From contig NZ_FUYN01000002.1 in assembly GCF_900168025.1 (NCBI RefSeq), positions 460,343 to 524,342 on the forward strand: a stretch of 64,000 bases of DNA. Reading direction: 5' to 3'. Shown here piece after piece: positions 9,110 to 16,359 of this stretch (position 1 is the first letter of the stretch; every line of letters starts with the position of its first letter). The DNA comes from Acetoanaerobium noterae. Lineage in GTDB: Bacteria > Bacillota > Clostridia > Peptostreptococcales > Filifactoraceae. The notes under the pieces are model-generated. The model had not been told where the DNA came from, did no database searches, and saw only the letters and a program-made list of their open reading frames with translations. The position numbers and the translations under genes were made by a program.

Positions 9110-9514
9110 TCATTCACTTTCCACTCTCATGCTGGTGGATGAACTTACATTTAGGCTGCCACTAGGAGCTATTATAGTTCTGATGATAGGAACTATGAGA
9201 TTAAGAGTGTGATTCACAGTCACTGTTACCTCGCTGCCGTAAGGTCTAGAGTCTGAAGGGCTTATAGTTACAGATACTGTTCCTATGAAAGCAGCTTTAT
9301 CTGTTGCCATGGTTGTGATTTCAGAGTTGGATTTTCCTACTGCTGCGGCTCTAGCTCCTTCCCTAGAAGCATTTGAAACTACTAGATAGGCATTGAATAC
9401 CCTTCCAAATTCTATAGTTCCAAATACAATTAATAACAAGAGTGGAAGGACTAGTGCAGTCTCTACTAAGCTCTGGCCTTTTGAGTTTCTTATGGGAGAA
9501 AAAATATTTTTCAT
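9110..9514 (-). CDS. tadE: TadE-like pseudopilin
   Basis: 134 aa. Prepilin-like N-terminus: basic leader, then SKGQSLVETALVLPLLLLI with the probable cleavage after G13 and Glu at +5 (E18), followed by FGRVFNAYLVVSNASREGARAA, which is diagnostic of TadE. It should be processed by the A24 peptidase at 2151-2585. Its stop overlaps the ribosome site of the next gene. First gene after the pilin-proximal attenuator hairpin at 9609-9637. Confidence 0.87.
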   Translation of the reverse strand: MKNIFSPIRNSKGQSLVETALVLPLLLLIVFGTIEFGRVFNAYLVVSNASREGARAAAVGKSNSEITTMATDKAAFIGTVSVTISPSDSRPYGSEVTVTVNHTLNLIVPIIRTIIAPSGSLNVSSSTSMRVESE

Positions 9515-9542
9515 ACTAATCCCACCTAGCTTTTAGTTTAAA

Positions 9543-9574
9543 ACTTTGATATTCTTTATAAGTTTAATCAAAGT
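9543..9574. repeat. Inverted repeat in flp-tadE spacer
   Basis: ACTTTGAT ... ATCAAAGT, an 8-bp perfect inverted repeat with a 16-nt loop, between the flp attenuator and tadE. There is no T-run. It could be an mRNA-stabilising hairpin at the 5' end of processed tadE mRNA. Confidence 0.4.
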
Positions 9575-9608
9575 TATAAAATTATTTAATTAGCCTATAA
9601 ATGAAAAT

Positions 9609-9637
9609 TTGCCCTGCCTTATTATAAGGCAAGGCAA
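9609..9637 (-). terminator. Hairpin/partial terminator after the flp pilin gene
   Basis: On the minus strand TTGCC-T-TGCCTTAT / ATAAGGCA-G-GGCAA forms a strong stem followed by ATTTTC. It lies 40 nt after the flp stop and before tadE. A leaky terminator here would give more pilin mRNA than assembly-gene mRNA. Confidence 0.65.
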
Positions 9638-9676
9638 TAGGATATGATTTTGAAAGTAGTAAATAGGTTTATTTTG

Positions 9677-9868
9677 TTATCCAGCTAGAGCCTCTGCAAT
9701 TCTGTCAAATAAATCAGAGATAGCATCAGTTACTGCAGGCATAGCTAGAACTACAACAAGGGCTATAACAGCTATAATAAGAGCGTACTCAACCATACCT
9801 TGTCCATCCTCGTCTTTGATGAACTTACTAATAAACGGTGTTATCAAAGCTTTCATGTAATCTAACAT
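9677..9868 (-). CDS. flp: Flp-family type IVb major pilin
   Basis: 63 aa. Short leader ending in DG, then QGMVEYALIIAVIALVVVLA: processing expected after G22, with the family's Glu-Tyr pair at E27-Y28 and a hydrophobic helix to about residue 43. The small C-terminal region is typical of Flp pilins. Strong ribosome site AAAGGAGG. First gene of the tad operon, with a long untranslated leader upstream and a hairpin downstream. Structural subunit of an adhesive pilus. Confidence 0.92.
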   Translation of the reverse strand: MLDYMKALITPFISKFIKDEDGQGMVEYALIIAVIALVVVLAMPAVTDAISDLFDRIAEALAG

Positions 9869-10216
9869 AATGAGCCCTCCTTTATAAAATTATCAAAATA
9901 CCCCCAAAATTAATTGTTTGAAAATTGCGAAAACTAAATTTAAAATAAATCGCAATCTTACATGGTCCTATAGTAATTTAGACTTATAGTATATATACCT
10001 CATTAAATGTTAGTTAAACAAGTCGAACATAAAATAAAATTTAAAATAAAATATAATTGTAATATATACTGAATTAGTATAATAAGAACTACATGTATTA
10101 GAGAAATTCAGACTGATTATGGGGTTCAGAAATCTTGTTGTACCCAAGATAAACTTAACTGATTAAAGCGATGCAGGTTGCTCATGGGTAGCAAAAGTCT
10201 TTTAGTATATAATGAA
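9869..10216. other. Intergenic region upstream of flp; possible structured leader
   Basis: No gene found. On the minus strand it is the flp leader/promoter region. It contains a 7-bp inverted repeat ATTGCGA/TCGCAAT (9924-9930 / 9950-9956) in the probable 5'UTR, an AT-rich stretch, and at about 10125-10195 a more GC-rich block with several short complementary segments (for example TACCC near 10141 with GGGTA near 10186). I compared this block by eye with the c-di-GMP-I and c-di-GMP-II riboswitch patterns and could not match it. Confidence 0.4.
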
Positions 10217-10256
10217 AAGCGCGTGATTTATGATTTTATACATAAACAACGCGCTT
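10217..10256. terminator. Bidirectional terminator-like hairpin after the cupin regulator
   Basis: AAGCGCG ... CGCGCTT, an extended stem (with TTATG/CATAA inside) flanked by A/T runs on both sides. It lies 28 nt past the stop of the minus-strand regulator gene. Confidence 0.7.
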
Positions 10257-10284
10257 AGTTTTAATCGATAATTGTACAAAACTT

Positions 10285-10836
10285 TTAAAATACAGCTGGA
10301 GTTATTACTGAAAGAATTTTTACAGGAGAACCTAGAGGGTTTCTCCACTGGTGAGGCATTGTAGATGGATAGTGTATAGAATCACCTGCCTGAACTAGGT
10401 ATTCCTTGTCTTCTATTTCCACGATTAATACACCCTCTAATACATAGGCAAATTCTTCACCAGGGTGGTTGTACTTATGTCCATGCTTTTGACCTCCAGG
10501 AATAGTTACTATCATTGATTCCAAGCTTCTACCAGAAAAATCCCCACTCAATCTCACAAATTCAGAAGGAAGACCTTCCATTTTAAAAGATTTTTGCTCG
10601 TCAATTTTTACATGATAGTTATGAGTATCCATGCTGTAGAAAAAATAGGTCATAGGCACTGAGAAAGCATCAGCTAGTTTTTTTAGTGAGGTAATTGCAA
10701 GTGAGGATGAGCCGTTTTCTACTTGGGATAAAAAACTTACAGAAAGCTCTGTTTTATCAGCTAAATCCTTTAGTGTATATCCTTTTTCTTTTCGTAGCTC
10801 TTTTATTTTATCTGCTATTTCGCTTAATATCTCCAT
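10285..10836 (-). CDS. XRE-cupin transcriptional regulator
   Basis: 183 aa. Residues 1-65 are a helix-turn-helix of the Cro/CI type (IKELRKEKGYTLKDLADKT, then LSVSFLSQVENG); residues ~110-180 are a cupin_2 barrel (HPGEEFAYVLEGVL ... AGDSIHYPSTMPHQW) that could bind a small ligand or metal. This two-domain architecture is that of the PuuR/SutR-like regulators, which often control transport or catabolism of amines, amino acids or peptides. It is divergent from the POT transporter gene, its most likely target. The effector is unknown. Confidence 0.87.
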   Translation of the reverse strand: MEILSEIADKIKELRKEKGYTLKDLADKTELSVSFLSQVENGSSSLAITSLKKLADAFSVPMTYFFYSMDTHNYHVKIDEQKSFKMEGLPSEFVRLSGDFSGRSLESMIVTIPGGQKHGHKYNHPGEEFAYVLEGVLIVEIEDKEYLVQAGDSIHYPSTMPHQWRNPLGSPVKILSVITPAVF

Positions 10837-10905
10837 TTTTTGTCTCCAATTAGTTAATAATAAATATAGGATAATAATACCATATAAGTTTGTCTTATTT
10901 CAATC

Positions 10906-10958
10906 ATACTGTAAAAAATTCAGCTATATTTACTGTATATATAGAAAATTTACAGTAT
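10906..10958. promoter_or_regulatory. Cluster of TTTAC(T/A)GTA elements, candidate operator
   Basis: Three related sites in 53 bp: ATACTGTAAA (10906-10915), TTTACTGTA (10929-10937) and TTTACAGTAT (10949-10958). The outer two are perfect inverted copies of each other. The position between the divergent regulator and transporter genes suits an operator for the cupin regulator. Inferred. Confidence 0.45.
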
Positions 10959-11013
10959 TATTAAAATTATGGTTGAAAATTATAGTTATACAATATATAA
11001 TTTAGTCTAGATT

Positions 11014-11050
11014 AACAATTGTGATAGTTTTAACTTTTCACACAATTGTT
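11014..11050 (+). promoter_or_regulatory. AACAATTGTG/CACAATTGTT inverted repeat upstream of POT gene
   Basis: 10-bp perfect inverted repeat (11014-11023 with 11041-11050), each arm containing the self-palindrome ACAATTGT, followed by a T-run. It can be read as a double operator or as a terminator/attenuator hairpin in the transporter leader. It starts 121 nt before the ATG. Confidence 0.5.
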
Positions 11051-11134
11051 TTTAGCCTTTAGGAAAACGATTTTGTAATCTGTTTTTCTAGGAAATATCA
11101 TTTTATATGAAATCATACTGATGGAGGGAAGTAA

Positions 11135-12514
11135 ATGAGCGATATGGTAGTAAAGAACAAAAGACCATTTGGTTTCTACGTATGCAGTGTTGCATTTATG
11201 TTTGAAAGAATGGCGTATTATGCTGCTAAGTATCTGATTTATGTTTTTGTGGCGGCAACTGTAGTAACAGGAGGATTAGGGCTTACAAGTGTAGAAGCTG
11301 CACTTATCCAATCAAATCTTGTTGCATTTACATATTTGGCACCTATTATTGGTGGATATATCTCAGACAGATTTATAGGAGCAAGGTATTGCGTACCAGT
11401 TGGTATAGCTCTTATGGCTGCGGGATACTGGATAGGAGCATCAGCAACTGATGCAGTAGGAATGAATATAATGGTTGCTCTTGTAGCTATTGGAACAGGG
11501 TTATTCAAAGGCAATGTTGCAGCTATTAGCGGTGCTTTATTTGATGATAAAGAGCAGCTTGATTCTGCTTTTTCAACTCAGTACTCTTTTGTTAATATAG
11601 GAGCATTTATAGGAACTACTGCTGTAGGAATCCTAGTTGCAAGTACATTTGCTCAAGGCGAAGTGCAAGGCTTTAGAGCAGCTTTTCAATTATGTGCAGT
11701 TATTTGCGTAGTTGATTTAATTTGGTTCTTATTTGGAAGCAAGTCTTTAGGCGAAGTTGGTAAAAAGCCATTTAAATTAGGAAAAGAAGCAGAAAAAGAT
11801 GTAGTAGTAGAGAATAAGCCTCTTACTAAATCTGAAAAGAAAAAGGTATTTGCAATTATACTAATTTCAACTTTTTCAGTTATTTTCTGGGTATTTTGGT
11901 ATCTTACATATCTAGCTGCCTACGATTACGGTGCAGCGTTTATTAATATGAATGTAAGTGGTTTTAATGTTCCGCTTTCATGGTTTGATTCACTAAACTC
12001 TATGACTTGTATAGCTCTAGGACCAGTTCTTGGTATGCTTTGGTTTAAATTATCAAAGACTGCAAAGGGAGACCTTAGCTTATTTAAAAAGCTTGGTATA
12101 GGGCTTGGACTTCTTGGAGCAGCATTTTTAATGCTAGTATTTGCAGAGTTTTCAAGAGGAGTAGGTGCAAGTGATGCATCTAAGGCAAGCCTACTTTGGC
12201 TGATTGCTTTTGGGTTACTTCTAAGCGTAGGAGAAATGTTCTTCTCACCACTAGGAAACTCATTTGTAGCTAAATATGCTCCGAATAAAATGGTGTCAGT
12301 GCTTATGGGGGTATGGACATTTGCAACTTTTATAGCTGGTAAATCATACGGATATTTATATGCATTTGCTTCAAAATTCTCAGTTATTCAAGCATATTCA
12401 GTAATACCTGCAATTTTATTTGTAGCTGCTGTGATGCTGTTTGTATTTGACAAGAAGCTTACTACCTTACTTGAAGATGACAGTGATGAAGTAGAGGATG
12501 CTTTAGCATCATAA
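11135..12514 (+). CDS. POT-family (PTR2) proton-coupled peptide transporter
   Basis: 459 aa, about 12-14 membrane helices. The family signature is partly kept: FERMAYYAAKYL near residue 23 and GYISDRFIGAR in the loop between helices 2 and 3. In the ExxERFxYY motif of characterised POT proteins the first Glu is replaced (FMFER here), so proton coupling may differ from the model transporters. Imports di-/tripeptides in known members. Ribosome site GGAGGG. Together with the Xaa-Pro-type peptidase downstream and the regulator upstream it forms a peptide-use module. Confidence 0.85.
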   Translation: MSDMVVKNKRPFGFYVCSVAFMFERMAYYAAKYLIYVFVAATVVTGGLGLTSVEAALIQSNLVAFTYLAPIIGGYISDRFIGARYCVPVGIALMAAGYWIGASATDAVGMNIMVALVAIGTGLFKGNVAAISGALFDDKEQLDSAFSTQYSFVNIGAFIGTTAVGILVASTFAQGEVQGFRAAFQLCAVICVVDLIWFLFGSKSLGEVGKKPFKLGKEAEKDVVVENKPLTKSEKKKVFAIILISTFSVIFWVFWYLTYLAAYDYGAAFINMNVSGFNVPLSWFDSLNSMTCIALGPVLGMLWFKLSKTAKGDLSLFKKLGIGLGLLGAAFLMLVFAEFSRGVGASDASKASLLWLIAFGLLLSVGEMFFSPLGNSFVAKYAPNKMVSVLMGVWTFATFIAGKSYGYLYAFASKFSVIQAYSVIPAILFVAAVMLFVFDKKLTTLLEDDSDEVEDALAS

Positions 12515-12528
12515 AAATTAAAAAAATA

Positions 12529-12565
12529 TATACCCATATGGCAATATTCATGCTGTATGGGTATA
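12529..12565. repeat. Inverted repeat downstream of POT gene
   Basis: TATACCCATA ... TATGGGTATA, 10-bp perfect arms with a 17-nt loop and no T-run following. It may be a weak or processed terminator, or an operator for the peptidase gene 87 nt downstream. Confidence 0.5.
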
Positions 12566-12651
12566 CTGATATTATGATAGAATTTGGTTTATGATTTTGA
12601 AAAGTTAAGCTTACTTATTATTTTGAATTATTTTTTAGGAGAGATAAGACT

Positions 12652-13725
12652 ATGAAATTAAACAGACTAGAAAGTATCTTAGAAAAAATGAAGGCAGAGA
12701 ATCTGGAGCAGATGATAATTTCTGATCCAGCATCAATTTTTTACTTAACAGGTAAATGGATTCATCCAGGAGAGAGAATGCTAGCTCTTTATATCAGCAC
12801 AAGAGGTGAGCATAAGCTGTTTGTAAACAAGCTTTTCCCTATAACTGAGGATTTAGGAGTAGAGATAGTTTGGTTTGACGATACAAACAATGCTGTAGAA
12901 ATCCTATCAGAGGTTGTTTTAAAAGACAAGTCAGTAGGAGTAGACAAAAACTGGCCAGCTAGATTTTTAATTGGACTAATGGAGCTAAAAGCTGGAAGCT
13001 CATATGTAAATGGTTCATTAATCGTAGACAGAGTGAGAATGATTAAGGATGAAGCAGAAAAAGACTTTATGAGAGAGGCTTCAAGACTTAATGATTTAGC
13101 AATGGAAAAGCTAAAAAATGAAGTAACTAAAGGTCACAGCGAAAAGGAATTAATGCAGGTGCTTCAAGGGATTTACAAAGAGCTAGGAACTGATGGATTC
13201 TCATTTGAGCCTATTTTAGGATTTGGAGCAAATGCAGCTAATCCTCACCACTCAAATACTGATAAGGTTGCTGAGATAGGGGATAGCATCATTCTAGATA
13301 TAGGCTGTGCAAAAAATTCATATTGCTCAGATATGACTAGAACAGTGTTTTTAAAGGAAGCTAGCGACAAGGCTAAAGAGGTATTTGAAATAGTACTAGA
13401 AGCTAATAAAAGAGCTATTAATACTGTTAAGCCTGGAGTTAGATTCTGTGATATAGATGCTGCAGCTAGAGATTACATAGCATCTAAAGGCTACGGTGAA
13501 TACTTCACTCATAGAACAGGACACTCTATAGGTATTGATGTACATGATTACGGCGATGTTTCTGCTATCAACACAGACAAAGTTGAGCCAGGAATGATAT
13601 TTTCTATAGAGCCAGGTATCTATCTACCAGGAGAAATAGGAGTAAGAATAGAAGACCTAGTACTAGTTACTGAGGATGGATGCGAAGTACTAAATAAAGC
13701 AGATAAAGAGCTTTGTATATTATAG
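12652..13725 (+). CDS. M24 family Xaa-Pro-type aminopeptidase
   Basis: 357 aa. N-terminal creatinase-like domain (residues ~1-125) and a C-terminal pita-bread metallopeptidase domain. All five metal ligands are visible: Asp in ILDIGC, Asp in CSDMTRTVF, His in RTGHSIG, Glu in SIEPGIY and Glu in VRIEDL. Predicted cytosolic di-metal peptidase that removes the residue before proline or splits X-Pro dipeptides. It follows the POT peptide transporter by 137 nt, which supports intracellular hydrolysis of imported peptides. Ribosome site AGGAGA. Confidence 0.88.
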   Translation: MKLNRLESILEKMKAENLEQMIISDPASIFYLTGKWIHPGERMLALYISTRGEHKLFVNKLFPITEDLGVEIVWFDDTNNAVEILSEVVLKDKSVGVDKNWPARFLIGLMELKAGSSYVNGSLIVDRVRMIKDEAEKDFMREASRLNDLAMEKLKNEVTKGHSEKELMQVLQGIYKELGTDGFSFEPILGFGANAANPHHSNTDKVAEIGDSIILDIGCAKNSYCSDMTRTVFLKEASDKAKEVFEIVLEANKRAINTVKPGVRFCDIDAAARDYIASKGYGEYFTHRTGHSIGIDVHDYGDVSAINTDKVEPGMIFSIEPGIYLPGEIGVRIEDLVLVTEDGCEVLNKADKELCIL

Positions 13726-13744
13726 GATAATAGATTTTTTAGTG

Positions 13745-13776
13745 AAAGACCTGTGAAAAAGTTCATGGGTCTTTTG
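13745..13776 (+). terminator. Terminator after the M24 peptidase
   Basis: AAAGACC-tGTGAA ... TTCATG-GGTCTTTT followed by GTTAT. Stem-loop plus T-run 20 nt after the stop. Confidence 0.8.
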
Positions 13777-13911
13777 TTATGCTTCTAAAAAATTGAAAAA
13801 TATGAGCCATCTTAAACTAAAATTAATGAGTATAGTTCTTATCATCATAGAATATTTATTGATAGATAAGGGTATATAATATTTTAGAGAATAACTAAAT
13901 GGGGGATTTTT

Positions 13912-14664
13912 ATGTGGACTAGAGTGGAACTAAAATCAAAGGCTAAGGATTTTTTGCGAATGTATTACTGGAAAGCTTTTTTGGTTGCTTTTATGATATT
14001 TATAGTAGGAGGAAACCAAAATATGCTCCTCAATTCAGGAGGAAGCTCTGGAAGGGGAGGGCAAGATGCTCATTATCAAGGCGGGCAAATTATAGTTGAT
14101 GACCCGAATTCCTTTGTTGGAAGATTTACAGAGCTGATGGGAACGCCTGGAATACTTGCTCTTTCTATTGTGATAGTGCTATTTGTGATTGGATTTTTTC
14201 TTTTATTTAGATTTTTTATTGGAATCCCAATTGAAATAGGAGGAAGAAAATTCTTCTTAGATGGTATTAATGAAGAACCAGATGTAAAATCACTTGGATG
14301 GGTATTTAAATCTGGTTCATATATGAACATATCAATCACTATGTTTTTAACTGGAATATATAATTTTTTATGGTTTTTGCTACTGATAATTCCTGGAATA
14401 ATAAAGCATTATTCCTATATGATGGTTCCTTATATTTTAGTTAAAAATCCAAATATTGAACCTTCAAAGGCAATAAGACAAAGTATTCAAATGACAGATG
14501 GACATAAAATGAATATGTTTATTTTAGATTTATCATTTTTAGGTTGGTATATTTTAGGAACCTTGATGCTAGGAATTGGAGTTTTATTTGTAAATCCCTA
14601 TTATGAAGCTACTTATGCTCAGTTATATGTATCTTTAAAGGATAATGAAACTATTGAGTATTAA
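13912..14664 (+). CDS. DUF975 family membrane protein
   Basis: 250 aa. Begins with the family's typical MWTRVELKSKAKDFLR segment, then a membrane helix (residues ~22-35), a Gly/Ser-rich extracytoplasmic loop, and three or four more hydrophobic segments (around residues 80-105, 145-170, 215-235). YSYMMVPYILVKNPN followed by AIRQSIQMTDGHK is the conserved DUF975 core. Function unknown. Monocistronic, with its own terminator at 14757-14781. Confidence 0.82.
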   Translation: MWTRVELKSKAKDFLRMYYWKAFLVAFMIFIVGGNQNMLLNSGGSSGRGGQDAHYQGGQIIVDDPNSFVGRFTELMGTPGILALSIVIVLFVIGFFLLFRFFIGIPIEIGGRKFFLDGINEEPDVKSLGWVFKSGSYMNISITMFLTGIYNFLWFLLLIIPGIIKHYSYMMVPYILVKNPNIEPSKAIRQSIQMTDGHKMNMFILDLSFLGWYILGTLMLGIGVLFVNPYYEATYAQLYVSLKDNETIEY

Positions 14665-14756
14665 ATTTATTGATTAATTTATATATAAATCTGCTTAATT
14701 ATATCTAATATATGGATAATGTCTTGGAAAACAGTATAAAGTTTTAGATTTTTTAG

Positions 14757-14781
14757 GAAGGGACCGGCAGGTCCCTTTTTT
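14757..14781 (+). terminator. Terminator after the DUF975 gene
   Basis: GGGACC-GGCA-GGTCCC followed by TTTTTT, a classic intrinsic terminator. It touches the 3' end of the convergent threonine dehydratase gene. Confidence 0.88.
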
Positions 14782-16021
14782 AGTACACTCTCTTTATGGT
14801 ATAGCCAAGAGCTTTCATTTCATCGGATATTAGCTCCACATGATTATGACCGTTTGTCTCTACTGTAACCTCTAGCATAGCATCCATGAATCTGTTTGAA
14901 GCTTTGAACTGATTGTGATCTAGCTTGATTACATTTGCTCCTAATTTTGCTAGTAGATTAGAAATTTTAGCCAATTCTCCAGGCTTATCAGGCAGGTTCA
15001 CAGAAAAACAAAATATTCTTCCCATAGATACAAGCCCTTGATTGATAAGGGTGGAAATGGTTAAGAAATCTATGTTTCCACCGCTGATGATGCAGGCTAT
15101 ATTTTTATTTTTTTCTTTGATTTTTCTAAGCGCTGCAAATGGTAAGACACCTGAATTTTCTCCAACTAATTTATGATTTTGCATCAGTAGCAAAAATGCC
15201 TCCATTATGTCAAAATCAGATACCTCAATGATTTCATCCACATGGGTTTTTATTAGTTCATAGGTTAGGCTACCAGGATTTTTAACAGCAACTCCATCAG
15301 CAATCGTGCATACTCTTTCTAGGCAAGTGAGTTTGTTGTTTTTCATAGATAAAGACATGGCATTTGCACCCTCTGGCTCTACTCCTATAATTTTTATATT
15401 AGGATTTAGAGCTTTTGCACAGGTAGCTACTCCAGCAATCAAGCCACCTCCACCTACTGGAACAATAATTAGATCGAGATTTGGAGCTTCGTTTAATATT
15501 TCAATGGCTATAGTTCCTTGACCTTCTATCACATCTGCATCGTCAAATGGATGAATGAACAGCATGTTTTCACTGCTTTCAAGACGCTTTGCTTCTTCAT
15601 AGGCTTCATCATAGCAATCTCCATGAAGAACTATATTTGCGCCGTATTTTTTGGTGGATTCTACTTTGATAAGTGGAGTGGTTTTTGGCATGACAATGGT
15701 TGCAGTAACCCCAAGCTCTTTTGAAGCATAGGCAACTCCTTGAGCATGGTTACCAGCAGAGGATGATATAAGCCCTTGAGATTTTTGCTCTGAGTTTAGT
15801 TTACTGATTTTGTTATAGGCTCCACGAATCTTAAAAGCTCCAGTGGTTTGAAGATTTTCAGGCTTTATGTATACGTTGTTTGAGCAGTAAGCGCTGAAAA
15901 ATGTGCTATGAATGAGGTTGGTTGGTCTTAATACTTTCTCGATTCGTTTGTGAGCACCTTCAAAATTAAAATTATACTGTATATTGGATACAGTATAGCT
16001 TGCATCATAGTTCTTTTCCAT
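14780..16021 (-). CDS. ilvA: Threonine dehydratase (threonine ammonia-lyase) with C-terminal ACT domain
   Basis: 413 aa. PLP fold-type II: Lys in TTGAFKIRGAYNK binds PLP, SSSAGNHAQG binds substrate, VPVGGGGLIAG binds the PLP phosphate. C-terminal ACT-like domain from about residue 330 (FSVNLPDKPGELAKISNLLAKLG). It converts threonine to 2-oxobutanoate and ammonia, the first step of isoleucine synthesis or a route of threonine catabolism. The upstream T-box with an AUC (Ile) specifier argues for the biosynthetic role. The single ACT domain is of the short IlvA/TdcB type. Ribosome site AAAGGAGGAAAAAC before the ATG. Confidence 0.9.
   Translation of the reverse strand: MEKNYDASYTVSNIQYNFNFEGAHKRIEKVLRPTNLIHSTFFSAYCSNNVYIKPENLQTTGAFKIRGAYNKISKLNSEQKSQGLISSSAGNHAQGVAYASKELGVTATIVMPKTTPLIKVESTKKYGANIVLHGDCYDEAYEEAKRLESSENMLFIHPFDDADVIEGQGTIAIEILNEAPNLDLIIVPVGGGGLIAGVATCAKALNPNIKIIGVEPEGANAMSLSMKNNKLTCLERVCTIADGVAVKNPGSLTYELIKTHVDEIIEVSDFDIMEAFLLLMQNHKLVGENSGVLPFAALRKIKEKNKNIACIISGGNIDFLTISTLINQGLVSMGRIFCFSVNLPDKPGELAKISNLLAKLGANVIKLDHNQFKASNRFMDAMLEVTVETNGHNHVELISDEMKALGYTIKRVY
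15974..15996. repeat. ATACTGTAT/ATACAGTAT inverted repeat inside the start of ilvA
   Basis: Perfect 9-bp arms with a 5-nt spacer (ATTGG), within codons ~9-16 of the threonine dehydratase gene. The arms match the TACTGTA/TACAGTA elements at 10906-10958. It may be an intragenic operator, or chance in AT-rich DNA. Confidence 0.4.
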
Positions 16022-16049
16022 TTGTTTTTCCTCCTTTGTTTTTTAGCAT

Positions 16050-16316
16050 AAAAAAACTCGCCCTAAAAAGCCTAAGCTTTCAAGGACGAGATTATCTCGC
16101 GGTACCACCTTGCTTGTGTATTAATTACACCACCTCATTTCAGTTCTATCAAACCTAAGCCAGTAACGAGGCTAGCCGGTATTCTTTACACTTTGATTCA
16201 AGAATACTGCTCAGGAGGGATTTGAATTTATTTCTTGCATCGATTTTCACCAGCCATCGACTCTCTGTAGCAAAGCATATAAATTCCGTTCTCCATCTAC
16301 GCATAATATTAAATTA
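16050..16316 (-). ncRNA. T-box leader, predicted isoleucine (AUC specifier)
   Basis: The T-box sequence GGTGGTACCGCG reads on the minus strand at about 16098-16109. A terminator stem CTCGTCCT/AGGGCGAG plus seven T follows (16048-16090). Aligning the 3' side of Stem I with the glyQS T-box pattern (specifier, one base, then a segment ending TGAGCA) gives ATC at 16219-16221, an isoleucine codon. Uncharged tRNA-Ile would stabilise the antiterminator and switch on the threonine dehydratase gene. T-box identity is strong; the specifier is inferred from alignment by eye. Confidence 0.88.
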
Positions 16317-16322
16317 ATAGGT

Positions 16323-16351
16323 ATGATATCACAGATAATTTGGTTTGTAAA
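16323..16351 (-). promoter_or_regulatory. Promoter of the ilvA T-box transcript
   Basis: On the minus strand TTTACA, 17-nt spacer, TATCAT, ending a few bases before the T-box leader. It lies in the short gap after the permease stop, so ilvA can be expressed without permease read-through. Confidence 0.6.
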
Positions 16352-16359
16352 CTAAAATA

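Noticed and set aside
9869-10216. c-di-GMP riboswitch in front of the flp operon
   Set aside because: I looked for the conserved GEMM (type I) and type II blocks on both strands and found only isolated short matches such as GGTTGC, without the GCAAAG and paired framework.
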